From Daedaleopsis sinensis (taxonomy: Eukaryota > Basidiomycota > Agaricomycetes > Polyporales > Polyporaceae), in the NCBI GenBank assembly GCA_033807695.1, contig CM066303.1:1798001-1862000 (forward strand): 64,000 bases of DNA, read 5' to 3'. Position numbers and translations under genes: made by a program. This document shows, in pieces, positions 11,369 through 22,439 of this stretch. The notes under the pieces were generated by a model. That model had not been told where the DNA came from. It did no database searches and worked only from the letters and a program-made list of their open reading frames with translations. Within the stretch, counting starts at the first letter, position 1. Each line of letters opens with the position of its first letter.

Positions 11369-11943
11369 ATACGTGGTGACTGTTCAGTCCTCCTTTGCCT
11401 CCATGAACTACCTCAAGCTTGCCACGTACGCGTATCCTTCTTGTCTGTGCGTCTTTCTTGTTGTTGCTGCAACCTCTATGTACCCACATTATCCTTCGGT
11501 CCTTCGTCGTCTTTGCTTTCTTGCCATGATATGTTCTCGCAGCCTCTTGTATCTCGTGGCTTGTCTCCGTGCTGTCATATGCCCCTGCAGAAAACCCCTC
11601 TCGCTTGTCTCGTACAGTCTTGATGTGGCTCTCGTATGACGCTCTCGTTACTCAGCTCATAAACCATCCACTGACTTCCTCCGATTACGGACACTCTGAA
11701 TCTATACGCAGTTGTACTGGGCTGTAGCGGTTGCGCCTTGTAGTCGTAGTGTGCCCGTTACTACGCCCCAGTCTAACAACACCCCTCGCTCGTTCAATAA
11801 ATGTTGTATCGTAACATTGACCGTGCCCGCTCGGCGCTCTCGTCGTGATACAAAGTTTAAGTAGTCGTTCGTGCGCGCGTTGGGCGGCTACATCCCCTCA
11901 GTTACGACCCTTGTGACACCTTCGATCAACTTCGAACATAATC
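11369..11943. other. 3' flank and promoter region, no gene
   Basis: T/C-rich sequence after the viroplasmin-like gene. AATAAA near 11797 could serve polyadenylation. The last 60 bp lead into the ATG at 11944. No other feature is seen. Confidence 0.4.
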
Positions 11944-12722
11944 ATGGGTCGTCGAGCCAAGCATCTCACCACGGAAGACAGGGTTGCTGCACGGAAACTG
12001 CACGCAAGTAAATATCGGGCATCTCATAAGTATGCAATCTTAGATAGATGTGGTAGTATCATACTGTTGCCGCATACTTACGAGTCTTTAGAGGCAAGAA
12101 GACGAAGACTGATGCTAATCGAAGGTACTACGCAGCCAAGAAAGCGGCAGCGACAGCGATCCCATTTCCTACTCTCCACGACATCTACTTCCCGCCCGAG
12201 CTTCTTGCGCGAGGCGAACAACCCCTCCGGGCTTCCTTGGCCATCTACGATCCCGGACCGCTGTTAGGGCTATGGACTGCACCGTACCATTTCGTTCCAC
12301 CGACGCCCGAAGACCTAGAGACCTACCATGTAGAGGAAGAAGGCGTCTCGCCCTTGTGGTGCTCGACGTCCGCAATACTCGGTGCCTTCCAATGGGGGCA
12401 AGTAATCGAGGTCGGGACGTCTCGCGCGACGCAGTGGAAGCAGGACACGGTATCTGACATCGAGGGAGGTGTCCGGGCCGAACTGTCGGCGAGGGTGATG
12501 GCTTGGGTGGAGTTGAACGAGCTGCGCAGGAGCAGCTCCCACTCGGACGCACTTGAAGTTGCGCTAGACTGGGGGGCCAAGGTTGTGGTGATGCTAGCGG
12601 AGGAGTGGGAGTGCCGGGCACGAGAAGGTGTCGAGGGATATACTCAGACTCAAATGGATGGTGGTCTTCCATGGCAGCGTATCAGAAAAGCTATCTTACA
12701 GCTGTTCAATACAGAGAACTGA
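11944..12722 (+). CDS. Agaricomycete orphan-family protein, 2 exons, 238 aa
   Basis: Exon 1 (11944-12029) ends at donor GTATGC and exon 2 (12092-12722) begins after TTTAG. The join is in phase and gives a basic N-terminus MGRRAKHLTTEDRVAARKLH followed by SKYRASHKGKKTKTDANRR and YYAAKKAA. An alternative donor at 12008 (GTAAAT) with acceptor at 12084 also keeps frame but loses this pattern. The MGRxAKHLT opening with a Lys/Arg-rich helix is, from memory, the hallmark of a multicopy uncharacterised family in polypores. The rest contains LGLWTAPYHFVPPTPEDLE and acidic, amphipathic segments. The basic start could bind nucleic acid. Function is unknown. Confidence 0.7.
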
Positions 12723-14089
12723 TTTATATTCTATGCAGTATGACTGACTGTATTGGATGTGTTGTGTTGAATTGTATTCGTACGAAAGACATTTCAGTCC
12801 ACTTGCCAGGCTGCTGCTATCCATAGTGCGTACGCATACTACGTCCTTTCATTTCGCTGGTTGACCACTCGGAACAACTTCATGAATGAAGATAACTGTA
12901 ACTGAGCTTCAAGAGTACAATCGTGTTGCGGGCTGTAGCCTAACCAGCCTCAGACTATAACTGTGAAGATGGGTCTAGTAGCACTATGTTTTGTTATGAG
13001 GAATAATTCAGGTGCATCGTTATACGTCATCTCATTGGCTCATGAACAGGTTCGTTGGGCGTTAATGTTGTGACAACGACGCCGGTGGACCCGCCACCTC
13101 ACCGGCGTCCCCTTCCCCTTCCTCCTCCCCACAGTCGCAAGTATTCATCCCATTTGTCGCCCCCGTCTTACTACGTCTCCACTACACATTCCATCCTCTC
13201 ACAATACGCGGTCCAGGCTGGTAATGCCACGAAGTCTACCTCGGCCATCAACTCTATGCAAAGTTGCTCAACGGAGGTAGTAGTACGCTCCTGGTGTCGC
13301 CGTCCCGAACCCGATGTGCGAACACCTATGAATAGGTACATCAGGAGGATTGCTTTGTTCGGCGGTGTGTTCGCTCTTCTGCTCATGGGTCAGCGACGCG
13401 ACTGACACGCTACTCCTCTGGATATATCTAGAAACACATGTGGCGTCCTTCTTCCCCTTGCTCTGTCTTCAAGCTTCAAGAACCACTTCCCCGTCTCTAG
13501 GTGAGCAATATCCTTCTTATTCAGCCATATTGAACCATGGGGCCACATCCGCTTAAGTGTTCTATGTTCCAAAGTAGAACATTATTTTCTCCGGTATCCA
13601 ACGTTCGATGTTATCGGCGCGCACGTTTACCGACAGCTCGAATGGCGCAAATATCCCGAACGTCCGGTGGAACACTACGCCCCAGGATTACGTCGAGAAT
13701 CACTGTCTGTGCCCGCAAGGAATGTGCCCTGTCAAACCGCCACAGCGGGGGGCTTCATTGCGGCTGCATACAGGCCAGACTCGCACTTGTGAGTTCCCGC
13801 CGTAGATGAATCAGGTCAAATGACTGACCAGCTGGTCCTCGTCGTAGTCCTCGCGCCCTCGGACCTTACGGACAGGTGCGTCGGGAGGCGGATCGTCGAC
13901 GTGTCGAGTCACTCATTCTGCCAGGTCCAGCCCCAGTGCTCTTGCAATTACGATGCTCCTGCGTCAGCCATGCGTCAGCTCTGCGTCATCGCTTCGTCCA
14001 GAGGCCGTTGAAGAACCATCGTTCCACTCTGATCCCCGCGGGCGACCCCAGCTACGAGCCGTCCCTTCACCCCGTCTTATGCTGCCGCC
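12723..14089. other. No confident gene; one possible 65-codon frame
   Basis: An ATG-initiated frame at 13608-13805 encodes a Cys-containing peptide (HCLCPQGMCPVKPPQ) with balanced codon use, but no splice partners or relatives are recognised. The rest is T/C-rich sequence leading to the KDZ gene, whose start context is GCCGCCATGG. Confidence 0.3.
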
Positions 14090-17000
14090 ATGGGTCCTCG
14101 ATGGATTCGCTCTATCGGGAAGCTTTTCCGAGCCATGCGTTCCAAGCGCAAAGGCAACTACGCCTATTACCGCGACGACGACAACGACGACAACGACGCC
14201 AGTGGTCGCTCGTCCCCAGCGCTGAACCACACCCATTCTGACTGGGCACCTACTTGCGAGGGCACCCGTGTTCGCACCTCGCACTTCCGACTTCCTGTCT
14301 CTCCGCAGAAGCGCGCTCGCTCCACATCCCTACCTCCGTCGCTCCCGTCTCTTGTGGCCACAGACGACACACATGCCTCTGCCTATGATCCAATGTCCCA
14401 TCCCGACGACCTCGACTACATCTACCACCAACTCCAAGAGCTTGCCGAAGAACCGACTTCGCGTAAACGTACTGCCGGTGTAAGTTGTCCTCTAAATCAT
14501 GTCACTCCCGTTTTTTAATTGTCTCGCACCAGGATCGGCCTCTGCTACAGTGGATCCCCGAGGCGGACGCCTACCTCGACGAACTTCTGCGCCTTGAAGG
14601 ACGAGGCGACTTTGCGAACGCGAAGTGCCCATGCGGCGCCGAGGTCCCCGACACCGTGTATCGCTGCGATGACTGTGCCGACTGCCGTCTGTTCTGCAAG
14701 GAGTGCATCGTGGCATCTCACGCGCGCTCACCTCTGCATCGAATCAAAGTATGTGCCCTTTGCACAATTGTCAAACTTGTACTCATCTTGCAACAGGAAT
14801 GGCAGGGCGATTACTTTGCCCGGCGCTCCCTCAAATCTCTAGGCCTCTGTGTGCAGCTCGGCCATGAGCCCGGTGAACGGTGCATCAATCCCAAGACCGC
14901 ATGGGGCGACGAGTTTGTCGTCATCGACATCTTCGGTATCCACGAAGTTTCACTCCACTACTGCTCTTGTGAGCGCGCCCTTCCTCCTCACCTCCAGCTT
15001 CTTCGTGCGAACTGGTTCCCCGCCACCTCTATCAACCCTAAGACCGCTGCCACCTTCCGGGTTCTCGAGTCATTTCATTTACTTTCCGCGCAGTCCAAGG
15101 TATCTGCGTACGATTATTATATCAGTCTCGCTCGCCGCACGGACAACACGGGCGTGAACCCGCCGAGGGTGCGTAGTCATATTCTCCGCGATGCTGATAT
15201 ATCTTATCATGTACTGACGAATCATTAATCAGGACCGCTACCCTGCCTTCTTGACCATGTCGAGAGAATGGCGTCACCTCAAGATGATGAAGCGTGGCGG
15301 CCGTGGCAATGACCCCGATGGCATTGCGGGCACGGGTCAAGGCCAGTGCGCTGTCGACTGCCCTGCGTGTCCTCAACCTGGCAAAAACATCCCGCTCGAC
15401 GAGGACGAGGACAACAGCGACAATCCACCCCGGTCCAAGAGGTTAGTATTCATTTACATTTCGCTGCGCAAACATCTCTGACTCTCTCCGCGTTGTAGCT
15501 GGCTGCGGCGTCTCTTCGTTGCTATTGATGCCAACTTCCGCCTCAAGCGGAAGAAGGTTTCGAGCGACGCTGTCGACCCCAGCCTCAACCACGGCTACGC
15601 GTACATGGTCGAGGAGAAGGCGTACAAGGAACACCTCGCCAAACACGATACTCTTACCGTTGAGCAGTCCGACCATTGCAATAACCACGACGCAGTCAAG
15701 CTTGCCACTCTGAAGGGCGCTCCCGGTCTCGCAGCCACAGGCGTTGCGAGTGTGGACTGTGCGCGCCATGAGATGAAGCGTCCGTGTTCAACTGGAGACC
15801 TACAAAAGGGGGAGAGGTATGTGACTTCAAACTATCATGATTCGTCCTCGGCTAATGTTACATATGCAGGTTCGTCAACATGGACTATATACTGCACTCG
15901 TCCCTTCAGCAGAACGCTCCCTCCGACATCCTCGCCTCGTACGACATTGCCTGCCATTTCGATCGCAAATTCGAATCCCGGTTCGCCACGTACGGCTTCG
16001 ACACCAACCCATTCACGATCGTCTGGACAGTTCCAAAGTTCCATATCAATGCGCACCAGGAACAGTGTCGTTCTGATTACAATCTCCGTTACATCCCCTT
16101 CTGCGCTCGTGACGATGGTGAGGCAGTTGAACGGCTTTGGGCACGTACTAATGCGGCCGCAGCGAGCACGAAGGAGATGGGGCCGGGCTCGCGCCGCGAT
16201 ATGTTGGACGACATCTTTGGGTACCACAATTGGCTGAAGGTTACTTACCTTCGTGAGTACTATCATATGTCATATCTTATGTGGGTTTCAACTGATGGCC
16301 ATCTCTCATGCAGCTACCACTATGCTTTCCCGGATCAAGAAGGCCGTGCCGGAGCGCAACGCGCAAGTCCAAGCCTTCAATCAGTTCCATGCGAGCTTGC
16401 CCACTGAGTCGACGTCTGCGTGGGAGGCGAAGCTTGACGCTTGGGAGATGGACCGCTCGCAGCCCAACCCATTCCACGTCAACCGTCCAGGTCAGTTCCC
16501 TCGCCCTTTATTATGTACCGCACGAACTCATAATCACGTTCATGTTGTAGCGATCACTCAAGCCGCCATCAAGCGTCAGCTGGCTGAAGAAGACGCCGAG
16601 GCTCTCAAAGCGGGGACGGCTGTCGTGCTGCATGAGAAGATCTCGCCCAGCGCGATGATCATCACTGGCATCGACCTTGAAGACAGCCAGTGAGTGTCGC
16701 GAGTACAGGTCCTCATCGCGGTAGCTGACATTATTCTCAGGCGTCGTCTTAGAGTCGACGTCCAGGGTTTACCTACCCATGCTACCGACATCCAGAAGGC
16801 CAAGAACCTCGAGCGCCAGAACGCCCTCCGTCGCCGCCTTGATGCTTGGTTCGAGGTCCAACAGGTTTATATGCCGGGTGTCGCTGCACAACGCTCCTCT
16901 ATCCTCGCCAACGACGACCTCGCCTCTCTGCCCCACAAGTTGCCCCTCCTGCTCCCATCTGCTGCTTCCACCCTCATGGCCTGCAACTCCGAGCTCCTTG

Positions 17001-17832
17001 AACACGAGTGGCGGCTGCGCTACGCCCAGGCCTTCGACGCCCTTGGCGACCTTCGTGGACATCTCGAGGTTCGATCTCATCTGTACAAGTTCAAGGACCG
17101 GTTCGTGCGCGGCCAGCGCGCGAACACTCGAGCACAGACTGTCATTAAACAGGTCGACGGCAAAATCGACGCAGATGTTGAACGATACCGTGACGCGTAC
17201 ACTGCTATCCTCGCTCTCGCTGGACCGCTCGGGAAGACTGACTGGCGCGAACAGCTCCGCCCTCTGCTCGCTAACGATATTCGCCATGTGACCGAGGGCG
17301 ACGACGGTCAGTCCGAAGGACGGAGGACCATGTCTTGGATCTGGAGCGCCAGTGCGTCGCCAACCGTGGCTGTCGATGCATCCGGCGAGGTGCATGATAG
17401 TCTTCAAGAATGTACGTAGCCTGAAATCATTGCATTTACGTGTCATATCTAACGATTTCCACAGCTCTGCGTGTAGAATGGTGCAGGGCTCGCGCGAGGG
17501 CAGCGCGTTGGAGCGAGGAGGTCGATCTCTTGCAAGAGGAGATGCAGCGCACCATCTCATACCACACTTGGTCGAGCAAGTGGTGGCTCGCTCAGATCGA
17601 CAGGAAATACGCTGATCGCCCCGACTACCGCGAGGGTGCCAACGCGTACGCCCGACGCCAGGCTACCGTCCGGAGCTCGTTACGCGCTTTTTGCGAGAAG
17701 ACATGGCGGCATGTTCGTACTTGGATCTGCTTGGGAAGCGAGGACGGTGATGACCTTCCTACCTTGGACTCGATGTCTACGCATTCCGATGGACCCCCTG
17801 ATCTTGTTCCCGTTAACGACAATGACGATTAG
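14090..17832 (+). CDS. KDZ-type (Kyakuja-Dileera-Zisupton) DNA transposase with CxC2-like zinc region, 1080 aa
   Basis: Ten exons (14090-14479, 14533-14748, 14797-15168, 15233-15441, 15499-15816, 15870-16252, 16314-16490, 16551-16689, 16741-17411, 17465-17832) join with all nine phases consistent to 1080 residues and no stop. A disordered N-terminus is followed by Cys pairs (AKCPCG, CDDCADCRLFCKEC, then HARSPLHRIK), then the CxC2-like region (LGLCVQLGHEPGERC near 218-232). The transposase core has the expected acidic triad positions: AIDANFRLKRK (D406), ASYDIACHF (D527) and GEAVERLWARTN (E586/E589). The C-terminus is helical and charged. It is predicted to cut and integrate DNA as an RNase H-fold enzyme. 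The gene is fully open, so it may be active. Terminal inverted repeats could not be located by eye. Confidence 0.93.
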
Positions 17833-17965
17833 ATGGGTTTTGTACGCTCCGTAGTGTCTCGCGTTGTGCAATCCTGTATATCTATGTTACTTTCAATTGT
17901 ACGAGTACGACTCCTAGCTTTGGTCTCTGTCTCCCTGCTGCGTTGCTTGTATCTCGTTCTTCGTC

Positions 17966-17971
17966 AATAAA
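17966..17971 (+). terminator. AATAAA polyadenylation signal of the KDZ gene
   Basis: AATAAA lies 134 bp after the KDZ stop codon in an AT-rich stretch following T-rich sequence, as expected of a fungal 3' end. Confidence 0.45.
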
Positions 17972-18569
17972 TCATATCGTGCATCTATTGAATTGTTGAC
18001 AAGCAAATGCTGCTACTAAGTGCCCTTGAGATTATAGTTACTATCGCCGCGATAATACATACGTACGCTTGACTTGAAGGAAACACGACTCTTTGGGCGT
18101 CAACTGGATTTCTCTCCGAACCATCATGTCGACGACGTCCCGACGTCGCCCTCAACTACTTCCTCTCCCACTCTAAAAGTTTACCTACAACGCTAAGCAG
18201 CAGCTCTTACTAGTCTCGCTTTCGACTACCTAAATGCCAGTCAATGTCACGCTTCGACACGCTCCATCGCGCCCGACGCGTCCCCCACCAACATGTCCCG
18301 CTGGTTCAAGGAGCATGTCCTCAACAATGGCTATCCATGCGGTATCACCTGTGCTTGTACGCATTCACGATCCATCTGTGAGCTCAGACACGCCGTCTCC
18401 GTCGCTTACTTTCATATGTGAGTCTTCTCCTCTTCTCTGTTTCGATCATCATCGCCCCGTTCACTGTCGCGTTGCTTGCTTGATCTGAACTATGATCACT
18501 CAAGTTCGATCACAGGCTCCGTGTCACGATCGCCCACTCTCTTTGTACAAGCCCTACACGAATATCCAC
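17972..18569. other. No supportable gene
   Basis: Short frames only. A sequence at 18320-18350 (CAACAATGGCTATCCATGCGG) is a diverged forerunner of the minisatellite unit that follows. Confidence 0.4.
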
Positions 18570-18925
18570 CCTCGACAATGAATATCCATGCTGTATCTCA
18601 CCCTGCCGCCAAGTCCGCTGGCAGCGTCCGCCCTCCACCCGCCCTCGAGGGCGCAGTTACAGTACGCATTGTGCCCTCGACAATGAATATCCATGCTATA
18701 ACTAACCCCGCCGCCAGGTCCGCTGGCAGCGTTCGCCTTCCGCCCGCCCTCGACAATGAATATCCATGCTGTATCCAACCCCGCCGCCAGGTCCGCCCGC
18801 TGGCAGTGTTCGCCTTCCGCCCGCCCTCGACAATGAATATCCATGCTGCATCCAACCCCACCGCCAGCTGGCAACGTTCGCCTTCCACTTGCCCTCAAGG
18901 GCACAATCGCAGTACGCATCATGCC
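18570..18925 (+). repeat. Minisatellite with CTCGACAATGAATATCCATG unit
   Basis: Four units begin near 18570, 18678, 18750 and 18826. They are 72-108 bp long and each starts CCCTCGACAATGAATATCC and continues with CCGCCGCCAGGTCCGCTGGC. Units 1 and 4 share an extra tail (GCCCTCRAGGGCRCA...CAGTACGCAT), giving a higher-order pattern. All units stay open in one frame (18476-18940) on the plus strand, but no start or splice context supports a gene. Confidence 0.85.
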
Positions 18926-18959
18926 CTCGGCCGCGTCTGATCCCTACCTGATACAACTA

Positions 18960-19305
18960 TGGGCCGTGTCTACCACACTGAACCCGCTCGCGCCGCATCC
19001 GAAGCTCGCCCACCCGCTGCAACCGCGGGCCGCGCGCGCCACAAGTCCACTCGCGCCGCATCCGACGCCCGCCCGCCCGCCGCAAGTCCACTCGCGCCAT
19101 GTCCGACGCCCGTCCGCCCGCCGCAACCGCGGACGCCCATCGGAAGCCCGCTCGCGCCGCGTCTGACGCCTGCCCGCTACAACTGCGGATAAGAGCACGC
19201 TTTCGCCGTATCCAGCGCCCGCCTGTGGCCACCGCGGACCGCGCCCATCGCAGGACCGCTCGCGCCACGTCCGACGCCCGTCCGCTCGCTATAGCCGCGG
19301 GCAGA
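18960..19305 (+). repeat. Degenerate repeat encoding RAASDARPPAAT-like peptide
   Basis: Irregular units of about 45-60 bp (CGCCGCATCCGACGCCCGCC...GCAACCGCGG) repeat six or seven times. They are related to the 22-26-bp units that follow and probably represent an older state of the same array. Confidence 0.7.
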
Positions 19306-19309
19306 GCCT

Positions 19310-19655
19310 AGCGTAGGCCCGCTCGCGCTGCATCCGATGCCCGCCCGCCTACGCTGCATCCAACGCCCGCCCGCGCTGCATCCAACGCCCGCCCACACTG
19401 CATCCAAAGCCCGCCCGCCCGCGCTGCATCCAACGCCCGCCCGCGCTGCATCCGACGCCCGCCCGCCCGCGCTGCATCCGACGCCCGCCCGCGCTGCATC
19501 CAACGCCCGCCCGCGCTGCATCCGACGCCCGCCCGCCCGCGCTGCATCCAACGCCCGCCCGCGCTGCATCCAACGCCCGCCCGCGCTGCATCCGACGCCC
19601 GCCCGCCCGCGCTGCATCCAACGCCCGCCCGCGCTGCATCCGACGCCGCCCACTA
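19310..19655 (+). repeat. 22/26-bp minisatellite, about 14 units
   Basis: CGCGCTGCATCCRACGCCCGCC with or without an extra CGCC alternates 22- and 26-bp forms in tandem with almost no divergence. Strong purine/pyrimidine asymmetry (C-rich on plus). It ends abruptly near 19655. Confidence 0.95.
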
Positions 19656-19669
19656 TTGCCAGGAGGGGT

Positions 19670-21590
19670 TTCTAGGGTGTAGCAGGATGCCGCTGCCGGT
19701 GGGGCGCGCCGTGTGGATCCCAGCGTGTATATAGTATCCCCCCGATCGGTATGTTCTTCTGTATGATAGTTCCGAACGTTATCCCAATTGTGTACATGCC
19801 TGTTTAGTATTCTTCCTCCTCCTCAGGCGGAGCCTGAACGTTCCGACTCGATTTGGGCGACTGGCGCCATGCTCCTGATTTGGAAGGGGCGGGATTCCCT
19901 ACGTGTGCCGAATGCGCCAGACATAAGCCTTTGACATGAGTGAGTGCTGTATTCCCTAGGTACTGTGTATCTCTGATTAGAGGCCCTGGATGTATCAGGG
20001 GCCTTGTAACTACAAGACAGGATGGACCCCACTTAGTGTCTAGTTAGAGAGAGGGATATATCCCTCTGCCAGGATCCTGTGGAGGATTCGGAGGCAGTCC
20101 TCAAGCTTCAGGTTCGACACTGCATGGCCAGCAACGCTATAATCACTCTGAATAGGTGACTGACAGAGGAATTTCCCTCAAAGTTCGGACAAACCTACAT
20201 AGACACGGGCAGTGGCGGATGCTGCAGGTGGTGAATACTGAGTACGGAGTATTGAAGCTGGGTTGAACACGTTGATTGGGGTTCTTTGTAGCTAGTACCT
20301 ACTGCGTACACTGTGGTTCGTGGAGATCACATTGGAGTCGTCTTCGGTCGTTCAATTGCCAGGCGACAACCATGATGATATTGTAGAGCCTGGACTGGCC
20401 TTGTAGATCAGGGTAAGTATATCATACAAGACGATACAAGACGTTGATCATGTGGAGCAAGAGTTGGCTTCACAACGCAGCATCAATGCATCTACCTTGT
20501 GCGGTGATCCAACAATCTGTCAGCTCGCTGGATCGTGAAATGGATTGACAGTGGCGAGGACGCTCGAGTCTCTTCCTGGCGCTGTGCGTAAGTAAGCAGG
20601 CCGGGCCTTGATAGGACCTTTATGCATTCAGTGAGGGCGAGAGTACGTGTGAAAGCACTCAGAGCATGTGAGGAGAAGGTTGGACTCGGAGACAAGGCAC
20701 GGCGGTGCGTGAGATGTGTATTGACGGGCGGTTGATCTAGGAATCCTCGTGATACGAATCAGGACGACATGGACTTGCGTTCCGCATAGGTGTAGGAAGG
20801 ATTGTACCATAACTAGGGTAGCGAGAAGTTGACTCGCATGACGTCTCTGCCTTGTGGACCGTGGTCGCACATGGAAGTAGAGTTGTACTTGGCCCGACTG
20901 GTGCTGGTCCCGAGTGAGCTGCCTCCTGTGGCATGTTACGCCGCTGGTTACCAGGCCGAGTCACAGCCGTAGTTTGCTAGCTGAGCGCTGACCTCCGGTG
21001 CACGGCCAGGGGACCGAGAAACCGCGCGCCCAGGAATTCCGGTGTGGCACTTGTGTGGATGGTGCCATGGCCGGAGCACGGGGATGGGTGATAGGAGCCG
21101 GATCATCGAGCTGAGCGCTGAGCTCCCAGCGCGGTGATGGACATGGCATTGTCGTCCAAAACGGAGGCTGTAGGACGAGTACAGACCGAGTCTATTTCCC
21201 GGATATCTTTAGCAGCAGCTGACACACGCTACCGCAGCATGTGAGGCGGCGAGCGTTGGTGATTCCGCGAGAGCGCGAGGTGCCTGTCACGGTCCTGGGA
21301 TGCACGGCAGGTTCTAGAGGATGAGAGGAGAATGCAAAGAGTGTAGTGGACAGATTGACCCGCGGCCGTCGTGGTATACGTAGAAGGGTATTGAGAGTCA
21401 TGGGCGCCTAGTACAGCCGAGCATAGACGGCAGGAAAGCCCGTTCCATAACAGGCTCGACAACCACAAGGATCCTCTCTCTTGTTCCTCCTCTCCTCCCA
21501 CCAGCATCTTCTCCTCGACGACTCTGCCATCGTCCTGCATAGAGCCCGAACAAGCTTCAAGTAGCGGCAGCGATGACGCACAGGTCCTTC
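19670..21590. other. No supportable gene
   Basis: Mixed-composition sequence with many stops in all frames. A short ATACAAGACG direct repeat is at 20426-20445. No domain, RNA gene or terminal repeat was recognised. Confidence 0.5.
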
Positions 21591-21883
21591 GGTGACGTCA
21601 GCGGCGTCTCCTTGGCGGGGCGCTCGCTCTCTGGTGTCTGTTCGATCTGCACTCGCACTCGCACTCACATGCACTCGTTTGCTCTCCTCTCGCCCTGCTC
21701 TCGCCCTGCTCTCGCCCTGCTCTCTCAGCGTCGACCGCGATAGGCTCCTCTCTGGCTCTCCACCTGCGTCTCTCTCACGCTCTCACGCCCTCGCCCGTCC
21801 TCCCTACTACGACAGCATCCCCGGGCCCGACAACTCGTCGCGCGCCCGCCCTCCTGCTGCGCCGCATACCTCCCCTACCGTGA

Positions 21884-22231
21884 GCGCAACAACGGACCGG
21901 GTGTGTTGGAGACGTGTCTCCAGCCAGCCCGCGCTGCTCCCCGTGCTCTCTTTTCTTCTCGCCCTCCTCTCCCCGCTACAGCCCACAATCCCCGTCGTTC
22001 AGCCCAACCTCAGCTCGTTACTGCCCGACGAGCCCCTCCTTCAGCCGTACATCCCCTAGGTCTGTTAAAGAGGACACCATTCACTCACCTAGCACTCACC
22101 TGCCGGACAGGTACTGTAAGCCGTCCGGTGGGGAAGCTCAGGTCTTCATCGGAACTGACGGCGGCCGAGCAAAGCATGCGTGGTACGGCACCTCGAGCAC
22201 GCTCGAGCACCCGGGCCCGGGGATTGGCTGA
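21884..22231 (+). pseudogene. Remnant resembling RNA polymerase II CTD heptads
   Basis: The frame open from 21884 to 22231 has no ATG at its head and reads SPSSPRYSPQSPSFSPTSAR followed by YCPTSPSFSRTSPR. These are five to six consecutive heptads close to YSPxSPx, with degenerate ones before (SPASPRCSP). That is the pattern of the RPB1 C-terminal domain. Upstream and downstream sequence does not encode the rest of RPB1, so it would be a dispersed fragment. An unrelated Ser/Pro-rich low-complexity frame is the alternative. Confidence 0.4.
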
Positions 22232-22439
22232 CGGAGAAGAAGCGGGCCTGCGGCGGGCCTCCTGAGTCGGAGACACGGTCCACAAGGCGGAACATCTGTG
22301 AGTAATCTATAGCTCAGGCTCTCGGCAGTCGGTCACTCACTGCAACTCGTACCTGACATAGACGTATCTGGGGCACGGCGCCGACGCTGTACGCGTAGAC
22401 GGCCCGTCTGCGCCAGCGAGCTCCTAAACACACTAAGCA

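Noticed and set aside
19177..19653. Long open frames of repeated peptides across the 22/26-bp minisatellite
   Set aside because: All six frames are open because the unit lacks stops. No start context, splice sites or conserved protein.
20426..20445. Possible CRISPR-like or phage feature
   Set aside because: Only two 10-bp repeats. Intron structure and retroelements show the DNA is eukaryotic.
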